A stretch of 64,000 nucleotides of DNA from Orlajensenia stereocauli. GTDB taxonomy: Bacteria > Actinomycetota > Actinomycetes > Actinomycetales > Microbacteriaceae. Under the pieces are notes generated by a model that saw only the letters and a list, made by a program, of their open reading frames with translations, was not told where the DNA came from and made no database searches. The DNA lies in assembly GCF_039548895.1 (NCBI RefSeq), contig NZ_JBCLVG010000003.1, one strand, 5' to 3'. Made by a program: the position numbers and the translations under genes. Of the stretch, positions 1-9,214 are shown one piece after another. Each line of letters starts with the position of its first letter. The first letter of the stretch is position 1.

Positions 1-911
1 TCCGTCAGCCACCCCGATGCGATGGTGCCGACGATGTCGAAGATGCCCACGACGGCCAGCAGGCCCGCGGCCGTCGTCTCGGCCATGCCGTGGTCGTGCG
101 CGCTCGGGATGAAGTGGGTGCCGACCAGGCCGTTGGTGGTCGCGCCGCAGATGGCGAAACCCGCCACGAGGGCCCAGAAAGTGCGCACCCTGCTGGCCCT
201 GGCGAGAGTCGACAGCGCGAGCTTCGCCGCGTTGCCCTTCGCCGGCGGCTGGTAGACGTAGGAATCCGGCGCGCCGAATGGCGTGAGCCCGAGGTCGACG
301 GGGTTGTTGCGGAGGAAGAGGAGCACCAGCGGGACGACGGCGAGCGCGCCGCAGGCCACGAGCAGGGTGGCCTGACGCCAGCCCTGCTGCTCGACGAGGA
401 TCGCGATGAACGGCAGGAACGCCAGCTGGCCCGTCGCGCTCCCGGCCGTCAGGATTCCCACCACGAGGCCGCGGCTGCGCACGAACCACTGGTCTGCCAC
501 CGTCGCCGCGAAGACCAGCGCCATCGATCCCGTGCCGATGCCGATGAGGAAGCCCCACGTGAGCACCAGCATCCAGGGCTCGGTCGCGAACACGCTCAGC
601 CCCGCACCCGCCGCGACCAGCAGCAGCGCGCAGGTGGTGACTATGCGCATGCCGAAGCGCGCCATGAGTGCCGCGGCGAACGGCGCCATCAGGCCGTAGA
701 GCAGCAGGTTCACCGTCACGGCCACCGAGAGCTGGGTGCGCGACCACCCGAACTCCGCCTCGAGCGGCAGCATGAGCACGCTTGGCGCCGCCCGGAACCC
801 GGCGGCACCGACCAGCGCCAGGAAGGCGACGCCGGCGACGATCCACGCCGGGTGCACGCGCCAGTTCGGATGTGGGCGCTGCGCACTGTTCGGCGCCGGC
901 GGGGTGGGCAT
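1..911 (-). CDS. MFS transporter (C-terminal part lies outside the window)
   Basis: About 303 N-terminal residues of a major facilitator superfamily permease are visible. After a short hydrophilic, proline-rich N-terminus the protein is a succession of hydrophobic helices. A first six-helix bundle is followed by a hydrophilic central loop and the start of a second bundle, including a stretch reading GMAETTAAGLLAVVGIFDIV. Family members have 12 helices and about 400 residues, so roughly 100 are missing. The ATG at 911 is chosen because a CATACT box lies 7 nt upstream (919-924 on the complement), which suggests a leaderless transcript. The substrate cannot be read from the sequence; the layout recalls oxalate/formate or monocarboxylate MFS members, but this is only an impression. 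It is divergent from the DUF2207 gene. Confidence 0.8.
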   Translation of the reverse strand, partial: MPTPPAPNSAQRPHPNWRVHPAWIVAGVAFLALVGAAGFRAAPSVLMLPLEAEFGWSRTQLSVAVTVNLLLYGLMAPFAAALMARFGMRIVTTCALLLVAAGAGLSVFATEPWMLVLTWGFLIGIGTGSMALVFAATVADQWFVRSRGLVVGILTAGSATGQLAFLPFIAILVEQQGWRQATLLVACGALAVVPLVLLFLRNNPVDLGLTPFGAPDSYVYQPPAKGNAAKLALSTLARASRVRTFWALVAGFAICGATTNGLVGTHFIPSAHDHGMAETTAAGLLAVVGIFDIVGTIASGWLT

Positions 912-979
912 GGTCTCGAGTATGGCCGACTCCCGGAGGGCATCCGCATCACCGACGGCATCCGACGCCGCGCCCGACC

Positions 980-985
980 TAGGCT
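980..985 (+). promoter_or_regulatory. -10 box of a leaderless promoter for the DUF2207 gene
   Basis: TAGGCT lies 7 nt before the GTG start at 993. This spacing puts the transcription start at or next to the start codon. There is no Shine-Dalgarno sequence in the gap and no clear -35 hexamer. The same arrangement recurs at many genes in this window. Confidence 0.5.
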
Positions 986-992
986 GGGCCCT

Positions 993-2798
993 GTGAGACG
1001 ACTCATCGCCCTGACCATCGCCGTCGCGATCGCCGTCGGAGGTGCGCTGCTCCCGGCGGCTCCGGCGCTCGCCGACGTCGACGACTTCACCTTCGAGAGC
1101 TTCCATGGCGACTATTCGCTGGGTCGCGACGCCGAAGGGCACTCGACCGTCGAGACCGTCGAGACTCTCGTGGCGGTGTTCCCGGATGCCGACCAGAATC
1201 GCGGCATCCGTCGCAATCTGAACGCCGAGTACGACGGGCATCCGACCGAGCTGACCATCGTCTCCGTCACCGACGGCGCAGGCGAGAAGCGTACTTATGA
1301 AGAGGACAGTGACGACGGCGTCGTGAGCCTCACCATCGCGGGCGACGAGTACGTGCACGGGCTCCAGATGTACGTGATCACCTACACCGAGAAGTACCTC
1401 GACAGGTACTACGCCGACACGGATGCGCAGGAGTTCTACCGCGACACCAACGGCACGGACTGGGCGCAGCCGTTCGGCCGGGTCACCGCTCGCGTTCACC
1501 TGACCGACGAGCTCCTACAGGCTCGAACTGGGGAAGCCGATGCGGCGTCGGGCGCCGAGGGTGCAGACGGTCCGGCCGAGATCTCCGAGACCGCCGACGG
1601 CTACGAGTTCGCGGCATCCGATCTCGGGCCGCACGAGAACCTGACCTTCTCCATCGGCTTCGAGAACGGCACGTTCGTCCCGCGCGACGACGGCTTCTTC
1701 GCCGCCCCGTGGCCGATTCTCGCGCTCGTGTTCACCCTGCTCACGGTGCTGGCCATGATCGGGGCGTTCGTCGTGCGCTCGACCCGGCTGAAGGACGCCC
1801 CGGGCCGGGGGATCATCGTGGCCGAGTACCTGCCGCCGCCCGGGGTGAGCATTGCACTGGCCGGCGTCATCCTCAACAGGACCACGACGGCCCCTCCGGC
1901 GCAGATCCTCGCGCTCGCCGTCGCCGGCCGCGTGCGCATAGTCGAGGTGGCGAATCCGCGCGCCGGGGGCAAGGACTCCTACGAGATCGAGTTCCTGCAG
2001 ACCCGCGCCACGGGTCGCGAGGCCTTCCGTAATCCCGAGCCGAGCGTCGACGACCTCGAGGTGCTGCACGCCATCTTCGGTGACTCGCTCACCCCCGGCG
2101 AGCGCCGGCCGCTCGGGAAGACGGACTCGAAGGCGCTGAAGCGCCTCACCGCTGCTGGCAAGAGGGTGCGGGCTGATGCCGTGACGGATGGCTTCCGCAG
2201 GCCGTTCCCCACGGGCCCCGTCACGCTCGTGGTCGTCGGAGCGATCGTGGCCGGCATCCTGGCGATCCTCTTCTCCGCCGTCTCCCTGGCCACCGTCTAC
2301 GGCGGCTTCTGGCCCGGCGTGTTCATCGGCGTCGCGCTGCTCGCCCTGATCGGTGCCTGCATCGCCGTGGCCAAGTACCCTCTCGACGCCAAGGGAGTCG
2401 CGGCCCGAGATCACCTCAAGGGGCTCGACGAGTACATCGAGCTGGCCGAGGCCGACCGCATCCGGTACCTGCAGTCGCCACAGGGAGCCGAACGCACCCC
2501 GATCGCCACCGACGACAGCGAACAGATGCTCGACCTCACCGAGCGGCTGCTGCCCTGGGCCGTGCTGCTCGGGCACGAGAAGAAGTGGACGGCCGAACTC
2601 GGCCGCTACTACGAGCAGACCGGATCACAGCCGGGATGGTACGTCGGGTCGCATCCGTTCAACGCGGCGCTCTTCGCGACGAGCATCAGCTCGGTCTCGA
2701 CCAGCGTCACCTCGAGCTACTCGGCCTCCGGCGGCGGTTCGGCCGGCGGTGCGTCGTCGGGCGGCGGCAGCGGCGGAGGCGGTGGCGGCGGGGTGTAG
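993..2798 (+). CDS. DUF2207 domain membrane protein
   Basis: This 601-residue protein has a signal peptide (residues 1-27, cleavage after ALA), a soluble extracytoplasmic domain of about 210 residues and a membrane helix around 240-262. A cytoplasmic domain follows, then two more helices (about 408-432 and 439-460) and a C-terminal tail of glycine and serine (570-601). This is the architecture of DUF2207 (YciQ-like) predicted membrane proteins, whose biochemical function is unknown. The reading frame stays open far upstream, but the secretion signal begins exactly at the GTG at 993, which is preceded by a TAGGCT box, so this start is preferred. It appears to be a single-gene unit, with an intergenic palindromic repeat directly after the stop. 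Confidence 0.82.
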   Translation: MRRLIALTIAVAIAVGGALLPAAPALADVDDFTFESFHGDYSLGRDAEGHSTVETVETLVAVFPDADQNRGIRRNLNAEYDGHPTELTIVSVTDGAGEKRTYEEDSDDGVVSLTIAGDEYVHGLQMYVITYTEKYLDRYYADTDAQEFYRDTNGTDWAQPFGRVTARVHLTDELLQARTGEADAASGAEGADGPAEISETADGYEFAASDLGPHENLTFSIGFENGTFVPRDDGFFAAPWPILALVFTLLTVLAMIGAFVVRSTRLKDAPGRGIIVAEYLPPPGVSIALAGVILNRTTTAPPAQILALAVAGRVRIVEVANPRAGGKDSYEIEFLQTRATGREAFRNPEPSVDDLEVLHAIFGDSLTPGERRPLGKTDSKALKRLTAAGKRVRADAVTDGFRRPFPTGPVTLVVVGAIVAGILAILFSAVSLATVYGGFWPGVFIGVALLALIGACIAVAKYPLDAKGVAARDHLKGLDEYIELAEADRIRYLQSPQGAERTPIATDDSEQMLDLTERLLPWAVLLGHEKKWTAELGRYYEQTGSQPGWYVGSHPFNAALFATSISSVSTSVTSSYSASGGGSAGGASSGGGSGGGGGGGV

Positions 2799-2807
2799 AG
2801 GGAGTCT

Positions 2808-2881
2808 GCTCGCCGAGGGCCGAGCGCAGCGGCCGCCCGAAGCGTTTCGACCGCGGACTTCGTCCGGGCCTCAGCGAGCGG
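2808..2881. repeat. Intergenic palindromic repeat, two units head to head
   Basis: One unit begins GCTCGCCGAGGGCCGAGC and ends CCGAAGCG. It is followed by an inverted second unit ending CCTCAGCGAGCGG. The element fills the gap between the convergent DUF2207 and 593-aa genes, so it is a plausible bidirectional terminator. It belongs to the dispersed family found at eight or more other sites in the window. Confidence 0.7.
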
Positions 2882-2888
2882 TCATCGC

Positions 2889-4670
2889 CTAGGCCGTCGG
2901 CGGATGCGTCATGTCGGTGAACGACAGGGCCGAGTCCCACGCGAGCCGGCTGGAGGCCTCGCCCCGGCCCGTGCGCACCCTGTATGCCGCCCACTTCGCG
3001 TACCGGCCGTCGGCCCGTCGCGCCAGCACCGGAACCGCCCGCAGGTGCACACCCTCCCGGGGCAGCTCCTCGCCTGGGAAGGTCAGCGGCGTCGGATTCA
3101 GCGTGACGCCGCTCGGCACCACGGGAACGCCATCGCGCAGCAGGGCGGCCTTGCGCAGCGACACCTGCCCGGGCTTCAGGGCCACCGGGGCCAGCGGAAT
3201 CCAGTGGGCAGGCACCGGCGACTGCAGCCTGTAGGCCCGCTCCTCCTGAGTGAGGCCGGTCGGCCATGGATCCGGCTCCGGAGCCCGCTCGCTCGAGCGT
3301 CGCCTCGGATCGCCGCTGCGACCCTGCACGGAGTTCTCGATGGCCCACGCCATGTTCGCCATCTCGTCGCGGAGGAAGAGCACGTCCTCGAGGGCCTCGC
3401 CCACGAGGGTGCCGACAGCGGTGGGAGGCAGCACGATGCCGGGAAGCATCCGCCCGGCGGCCGATGCCACCCCGAACATCGTGAATGCCGGGTCGACGAG
3501 TTCAGGCACCGTCACGGCGTCGCCGAAGTCGTCGGTGAGGGTGACGACGCCCACCCTGTTGACAGCTCCCAGCAGGCCGTCGACGGGCACGGCGAGCCAG
3601 TCGTCGCCCGACGACAGTGCGAACTCGGCCAGACAGAGTCTGGCGAGGTCGTTGGTCTGCGCCTCGATGGCGCCGATGTCGACGGCACCGTCCTCCAGCT
3701 GCCAGTAGCGGTCTGCCGGCATGCCCGGGAATCGCAGCGGGGTGGCGAGCATGGTGGCCTCGCTGGCCACCGGAGCTCCCGCCGCCGCCTCCTCGGGCAG
3801 CGCGCCGCTCGCACCCTCCACCCACTCGAGGTCGCTCCAGCGCACCGACGCCGAGCCGAACTGGGTGCCGCGAGCGAACACGGCGTCGGCCTCATCGCCG
3901 AAGCGCAGCGCGAAGCTGTACTCGAGCCGCTCAGTCGACCACGCTCCGCCCGAGTCCGGTGCGCCGCCCAGCCAGTCGAGCCACTCGGCGATCACGGCGC
4001 GGGTGGCAGCGGCATCCGTCGCCTCCCCGATCCAGGCGGGGTCGCCCGCGCGCAGCTCGGTCGCGAGCGAGCCTCCGTCGGGCACGGCTCCTCCCAGCAC
4101 CGCGAACAGGCGCGCGGCCTGGGGGTCGTTGAGGCCCAGCGGATCGTTGGGGTCGTCATCGAGGGCGAGCGGATGCCGCCCGGCGAGCGAGCGCGCCAGC
4201 GTCTTCTCCCCGGCATCCGTCAGCAGGTCGACGAGCTGGGCGCCGGCCTCGGCGCGTTGCCGCAGCCCGTCGCCGAAGGCCAGCTCGGGGACGTCCTGCA
4301 CGAGTTCCTCGAGCAGTGCCCCCTCGCGCCAGGGCCGCCACTCGACCCCCGCCAGATCGGACGAGGAGGCCGCGGCCCCCACGAGCGGCGCCCACGCCGT
4401 GATCGGCAGCGCGCTCGACGCCACGTGCACCGACACGACCGAGCCGGCATCCTCGCCGGTGAGCTCGCCGAACTGCCACTGCCTGCCGAGCATCCAGGCG
4501 GCGTCGCCGATGCGCGCCTCGGAGCCCGGTGCCGGGTCGCCGGTGATCGAGTCGGGCTCGAGGCGCACCATGGCGGGCGGGTCGGCCACCTGCAGCAGCT
4601 TCACTATCGCCGCCACGTTCTGGTCGGTCACGGCGTTCACCATCATGTCGATGGGGATGTTCACGGCCAT
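2889..4670 (-). CDS. Uncharacterised 593-aa protein, last gene of the giant-protein operon
   Basis: I do not recognise a named domain. The protein has no signal peptide or membrane segment and is acidic and rich in Trp, Leu and Ala. Striking parts are WMLGRQWQFGELTGEDAGS (residues 59-77), an RYWQLEDG motif mid-protein, and LRDEMANMAWAIENSVQG two thirds along. Such invariant-looking Trp/Arg stretches suggest a conserved family of structural proteins. The start is the ATG at 4670, whose A is also the last base of the upstream stop codon (TGATG), so translation is very probably coupled to the 1513-aa gene. The open frame reaches upstream of this ATG but then overlaps the neighbour without a ribosome site. 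Function is unknown; it probably acts with its three operon partners. Confidence 0.75.
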   Translation of the reverse strand: MAVNIPIDMMVNAVTDQNVAAIVKLLQVADPPAMVRLEPDSITGDPAPGSEARIGDAAWMLGRQWQFGELTGEDAGSVVSVHVASSALPITAWAPLVGAAASSSDLAGVEWRPWREGALLEELVQDVPELAFGDGLRQRAEAGAQLVDLLTDAGEKTLARSLAGRHPLALDDDPNDPLGLNDPQAARLFAVLGGAVPDGGSLATELRAGDPAWIGEATDAAATRAVIAEWLDWLGGAPDSGGAWSTERLEYSFALRFGDEADAVFARGTQFGSASVRWSDLEWVEGASGALPEEAAAGAPVASEATMLATPLRFPGMPADRYWQLEDGAVDIGAIEAQTNDLARLCLAEFALSSGDDWLAVPVDGLLGAVNRVGVVTLTDDFGDAVTVPELVDPAFTMFGVASAAGRMLPGIVLPPTAVGTLVGEALEDVLFLRDEMANMAWAIENSVQGRSGDPRRRSSERAPEPDPWPTGLTQEERAYRLQSPVPAHWIPLAPVALKPGQVSLRKAALLRDGVPVVPSGVTLNPTPLTFPGEELPREGVHLRAVPVLARRADGRYAKWAAYRVRTGRGEASSRLAWDSALSFTDMTHPPTA

Positions 4671-7600
4671 CACTTCACCTCCGAGAGGAACGGGATGGCA
4701 TCCCCGGACCATTTCACCTTGGCCAGTTCGGTGAACTGGAGTCCCTTGCGGATCTGCAGCCACGGGCTCGCCACGTAGATCGCAGGCAGGATGGCCGCGT
4801 CGCCCGGGGTGTGCTCGTAGGTCACCAGTCTGGCCTTCGCGAGGTCGATCGCCTCGAGTACCGTCGCCACGACCGAGTCCGTCGTCCAGCGCCTGCCGTC
4901 AGGTGACACGGCCGAGAGCAGCACCTGCGGCGCCCGCGCCGAGGCCTGGTTGGCGTGCACGGCGAGGCCGGTGGTGGCCCGCGCCGCCCGCAGCGGATTG
5001 TCCGGCGCCGCCGGGTCGAACGCGCGCGGGTCGGGCTGGTACGGCAGCGTCTCGGCCCAACCGTCGATGGCGAGGCCGGCGAAGGCTCCTGCCACGGAAT
5101 CGTCATCGCCCACGATCTCGACGACGAGATGACTCGCGGATGCCGCAGGCCATGGCACGTCGTTGGGCAGGGATCCGGCCAGCCAGCGGTCGGTGCCGGC
5201 CGCGGGGTCGCCCGTGGCCTCGTCGCGCTCGGTCAGCTGCACGACGCGCAGCGGGATCGGCGTGCCGAGCGCGCCGCCGAGAAGCTGCGCCTCGGCCAGC
5301 CGCCCGACGCCGGCCTGCACAGTCGCGTGATCACGGACGAAGGCGTTGAGCTGGGCCCGAGCCGGCTGCTTCTTCATGGCCGGCTTCGTGACGGCCTCCG
5401 AGAACGAGTCGGTGCCGTCCGGCTTGGCCAGCAGCGGCAGCAGCAGGAAGCCGTCGCCGAGGATGCCCTCGGCCACCGCGCGGCAGGCGTCGACGATCTC
5501 GCCTTCAGTCGCAGCAGGGTCACGGGCCGGGTCGCGGAGGGCGGCCAGAGTCGCCCGGGCCTGTTCGAGGCGAGCGGATGCAGCCTGCCAGGCGCCGACG
5601 GCCCAGGCCACGTTCGACGGGATGGCGGCATCCGGAACCAGGGGAATTCCGAAGGCCGCGAGGCCGCGCACTGCGGCGACGACGCCGGCCACGTCGTCCT
5701 CTTCCACCGCCAGGGTGTCCGGATCGACGGCGGCGATCACGGCCTGGCCCGAGGCGAGCACGGCGGCGAGGGCGTCGAGCACCGCGTCGCAGCGACCCTG
5801 CAGTTCGGCCGTGTCGAACCGGCGTTGGGGGGTGACGCCGGTTCGCACGAGGGAGTCGGGGCCGAGCGGAGTGCCGCCGGCCGCGAGGGAACGGAGGCTG
5901 CCGGCGAGGGCGACAGCGTGCAGCAGCTCGTCGGCGAGCGGGGAGTCGGCCATCGCCGGGATGGCGGCGCGCAGTTCGCGGTCGAGGGATGCCGCGTCGT
6001 CGGTGAAGACCAGGTCGAGGGCGGCCCAGCCGGCCTCGGCGAGGGTGTGCTTGTTGCCTGCGGCATCCGTCACCGCGATGTCGGCCGGGTCACCGAGACG
6101 CCTGGCCGCCCACGCCTCAAGGCGGGGCTCGGCGAGAGCCCGAGGGCGGGGGCTCGGGGTCGCCCAGCCCGTCGCTCCGACCGGGATGACCGCGAACACG
6201 CCGTGCGTGAGGATGCGGCCGGTCTGGCGCACGCTCAGAACGCCGAGGTCCGGGTCGACGGCGGCGCCGCTGGCCATGGCGTCCATCGCCGCGGAGGCAC
6301 GCGACGGGTTGCCCGACGAGTACTGCAGCACGCTCTCGCTGAGCAGGGCGTCCGAGACGGCGTCGAGGGTGGCGGCTGCGCCGCGCAGTGCGGCGAGCAC
6401 GAGGTTCCACTCGGCGTCCGACACTGGATCCCAGGTCTCGATGAAGGCGTTGTCGGGCTTGCGGGAGAGGCGGGTGCGCAGCGGCGGGTTCGCACCGGCG
6501 AGGGAGTCGAGCGGGAACAGCCGCAGCAGTTCGGCGCCGTCGACGACGTCGCCGCCGGCTACCCGCGCGGCCGCGACCTCCTGGGCCTCGTCGTTTCCGA
6601 GCTGGTCTGTGGCCTCGGGCGCGATCTGCCGCAGGCTCAGCTGGAAGCGGGCTGCCGACGTTCCGGCGAGGCCGCGCTCGATCTGGTAACCGAGCAGGGC
6701 GCCGATCGACTGGCCGGCCTGCACCCCCTCGAGAACGCGGCGCAGTTCGACGCCGCGACGGCTCGACAGGTCGATCGCGAACGGCTGGGCGCCGGGCTTC
6801 GCGCCGATGTTGGAACGGTGCGCGCTCGCGAGAACGCCGGCGGCGACGGCGTGCGAGCTGCTCGGCGCGTGGATCCAGCCGTCGGGATCGCGGCGGGTCG
6901 CCCCCAGCCTGATCTGCTCGACGTAGCCGAACGCCCCGATGGTCATGCCGACGGGGGCTGATGCCGCGAGCGTGGCCCGGCGCGCTGTCGCCAGGCCCGT
7001 CGCCCAGGCGTCCACTCGGTGCGATGCGAGATCGAGCGCATGGGCGACGGCGATGCGGCGCTCGTCGAGCGGAGCCGCCGCGAGGGCGATCATGGCTGCC
7101 CGCACCTCGCCGCCCACGCCGAAGGCGTAGAGCAGTTCGGTGATGGCGCTGCCGCCCAGCCACTTCGCCTGGGCGGTGTCGCCGAGGTCGAGGGCGACCT
7201 GCGCGAGCGAGGTGCGGGCTTCGGCGACCGGTTCGAGGGCGGAGATGCTCACGCGCTCCCCGGGCTGACCCTCGAAGTGCTGCACGGCGGCCACCGTGTC
7301 GGCTGCGGCGAAGAAGCGAGAGGGGGCCGTATCGTCGACGGCGGCGTCGGCGGATGCCGCCGATCTCACCATCGCGGCGATGTCGGGGTCGAGCTGCACG
7401 AACTCGAGCAGCGGCCCCACGAATTCCTGCGGCGTCGCCCGGAAGCGCAGCCGCTTGGCGCTGTCCCACGCGATGTCGAGCAGGGCCTGCAGCACGCTGT
7501 CGACCTTCGGGGTGGTGCCTGCGAGGATCTCGGCCACGACCTCGGCGTCGCGGTCGGACACCAGCGGCAGGCCGATGGTGCGGGAGTCGTCGTGCGGCGC

Positions 7601-9211
7601 CGGCGTCTGCAGGATCTTGGCGGCATCGACCGAGAACTGCGCCAGCATGGCCGTGCGCAGGTGCGCCTCGGCGAGCAGTTGGGAGGGGTCGGCTCCAGTC
7701 GCCGCTGCGAAGGAGGCGAGCTGGGGGCCGTCGACGGCGGGCCTCGCCCGCACGCCCGTGGCCACGGGGCTGGTGCCCATCATGTCGAGCAGGTCCTGGT
7801 CGCTGAGCTGGTCGCCCGGGCGCACGTGGGGTACGGCGGGTGCCCGGCTCGCCCAGCGCGCCAGCGTTCGGCGGATGAGCGGCACGAGGTGCGCCGTGAT
7901 CTCACTGGACCGCGGGCTCCAGGCGTCGAGATCCGTGACCGGAAGCACGCCGTAGGGCTGGGCGCCGATGCGCAGGGTGGGGGCCGGGCCCGCCCCGCGC
8001 ACGTGATCGCGGTGCAGGCGTCTGGCCGACTCGATGCTGCTCGGGGTGACGGCCGGGATGGCGAGGTCGTCGAGGCGTTCGAGCACCCCATCCCAGGTGG
8101 CGAACCAGAGGGCGGTGTTGGCGGCCTCCTCCGCCTGGTCCTGGGTGGAGACAGGGTCATTGGGGTCGAGGAGATGCTCGACGGATGCCGCGTCGAGGCC
8201 GAGTGCCGCCGCGAGACGCGTCGCGTCCCGTGACGGTGTGCGCGGCTCCAGCGATGGGGCGCCGGCGCTCGCCGCCGGGCGGTACGGCGATCGCTCGGCA
8301 TCCGCATTGTTCGTGGCCGTCCCGGCGGCGAGCAGTGAGACGCCGTCGCTGAACCTGTGGCTGGTGAGCAGTTCGACGAAGTCGGCCGCGTTGGCCTCCT
8401 CCGATACCGAGTTGCGCGTGCCGACCACCACGATGCTGTCTATGAGCGTCGTGCCTCCAGGCAGCGGCACCTCCACGCCCAGACCGGCCCTCACCGCCGC
8501 GGTGAAGTCGACGGTCCACTCCGAGCCGACGGGAACGTTCAGGCCGGCCACCTCGCTCAGCTCGTCGTCGCCGAAGGCTATGGGCGAGAGCGGAACGTCG
8601 GGGGCGACGGGCGACCCCGTCACCGTGATGGGCGCCCCGCCGCTCGGGAACACGCGGACCACGAACTGGTCGGGCAGGCAGCGAGCCACGGTGCCGTGGG
8701 CGACCTCATCGGGAGAGTCGGGGAAGGTCGGGTCGCCCTGACCGCGCGTCGCGAGGTTCGTCGGGGTCGTCACCTCGGCCACCCAGCCTGCACGGCGGGC
8801 ACCGACGGCCTCGGTGAGCGCCGACCACGCAGCGGGGTCGGCTGCGTCGACCCAGACAGCGCGCCAGTAGGCCTGGCCCGCGGCGACCTCCGCATCCGTC
8901 ACCGACCGCAGCAGGCTGTCGATGTGCGCCTCGTCGGGCGAGATGCGCACCCGCAGGGTCGAGGTTCCGGGCGCGAGCTTGCTCTCGATGCGCACGGGCA
9001 GCAGCACGAGAGGCACCTCGGGTGAGGCGTCGCACGGGTCGAGTCGATCGCGGAGGCCGCCGATGATCTCGCGCAGGTCGTCGTCGAGCTTCAGGATGTC
9101 GCCGCGCAGGCCGCGATCGGCCGGCTTGCGGAGGAGCGTGCGGCGCTTCTCGGTCAGGGTGGCGATGCTCTCGCGCACCCTGGCGAGGTCGTCGGGGGTC
9201 TCGACGGGCAT
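4670..9211 (-). CDS. Uncharacterised 1513-aa giant protein of the DUF6603 operon
   Basis: This is a very large protein without signal peptide, membrane helices or a domain I can name. Residues 8-58 look helical and coiled-coil-like (many Arg, Glu, Leu). Next comes a segment with VLLPVRIESKL and YWRAVW (about 69-120) that has the look of a conserved family signature. LRIGAQPYGVLPV lies near residues 411-423. The rest alternates Ala/Asp-rich helices with beta-like stretches. The ATG at 9211 follows the upstream stop by 3 nt and has GAGAGG about 9 nt ahead; the stop overlaps the next start by one base. It could be a scaffold or shell protein of a large complex, but nothing in the sequence demonstrates an activity. 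Confidence 0.78.
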   Translation of the reverse strand: MPVETPDDLARVRESIATLTEKRRTLLRKPADRGLRGDILKLDDDLREIIGGLRDRLDPCDASPEVPLVLLPVRIESKLAPGTSTLRVRISPDEAHIDSLLRSVTDAEVAAGQAYWRAVWVDAADPAAWSALTEAVGARRAGWVAEVTTPTNLATRGQGDPTFPDSPDEVAHGTVARCLPDQFVVRVFPSGGAPITVTGSPVAPDVPLSPIAFGDDELSEVAGLNVPVGSEWTVDFTAAVRAGLGVEVPLPGGTTLIDSIVVVGTRNSVSEEANAADFVELLTSHRFSDGVSLLAAGTATNNADAERSPYRPAASAGAPSLEPRTPSRDATRLAAALGLDAASVEHLLDPNDPVSTQDQAEEAANTALWFATWDGVLERLDDLAIPAVTPSSIESARRLHRDHVRGAGPAPTLRIGAQPYGVLPVTDLDAWSPRSSEITAHLVPLIRRTLARWASRAPAVPHVRPGDQLSDQDLLDMMGTSPVATGVRARPAVDGPQLASFAAATGADPSQLLAEAHLRTAMLAQFSVDAAKILQTPAPHDDSRTIGLPLVSDRDAEVVAEILAGTTPKVDSVLQALLDIAWDSAKRLRFRATPQEFVGPLLEFVQLDPDIAAMVRSAASADAAVDDTAPSRFFAAADTVAAVQHFEGQPGERVSISALEPVAEARTSLAQVALDLGDTAQAKWLGGSAITELLYAFGVGGEVRAAMIALAAAPLDERRIAVAHALDLASHRVDAWATGLATARRATLAASAPVGMTIGAFGYVEQIRLGATRRDPDGWIHAPSSSHAVAAGVLASAHRSNIGAKPGAQPFAIDLSSRRGVELRRVLEGVQAGQSIGALLGYQIERGLAGTSAARFQLSLRQIAPEATDQLGNDEAQEVAAARVAGGDVVDGAELLRLFPLDSLAGANPPLRTRLSRKPDNAFIETWDPVSDAEWNLVLAALRGAAATLDAVSDALLSESVLQYSSGNPSRASAAMDAMASGAAVDPDLGVLSVRQTGRILTHGVFAVIPVGATGWATPSPRPRALAEPRLEAWAARRLGDPADIAVTDAAGNKHTLAEAGWAALDLVFTDDAASLDRELRAAIPAMADSPLADELLHAVALAGSLRSLAAGGTPLGPDSLVRTGVTPQRRFDTAELQGRCDAVLDALAAVLASGQAVIAAVDPDTLAVEEDDVAGVVAAVRGLAAFGIPLVPDAAIPSNVAWAVGAWQAASARLEQARATLAALRDPARDPAATEGEIVDACRAVAEGILGDGFLLLPLLAKPDGTDSFSEAVTKPAMKKQPARAQLNAFVRDHATVQAGVGRLAEAQLLGGALGTPIPLRVVQLTERDEATGDPAAGTDRWLAGSLPNDVPWPAASASHLVVEIVGDDDSVAGAFAGLAIDGWAETLPYQPDPRAFDPAAPDNPLRAARATTGLAVHANQASARAPQVLLSAVSPDGRRWTTDSVVATVLEAIDLAKARLVTYEHTPGDAAILPAIYVASPWLQIRKGLQFTELAKVKWSGDAIPFLSEVK

Positions 9212-9214
9212 GGT

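Noticed and set aside
90..992. Upstream extension of the DUF2207 reading frame
   Set aside because: It overlaps the MFS transporter on the other strand, and the signal peptide begins at 993 behind a -10 box.
4955..6961. Long plus-strand frames across the giant-protein operon
   Set aside because: Composition is that of frame shadows (Arg/Gly/His-rich, no hydrophobic core pattern), and the minus-strand frames are longer and precisely coupled.
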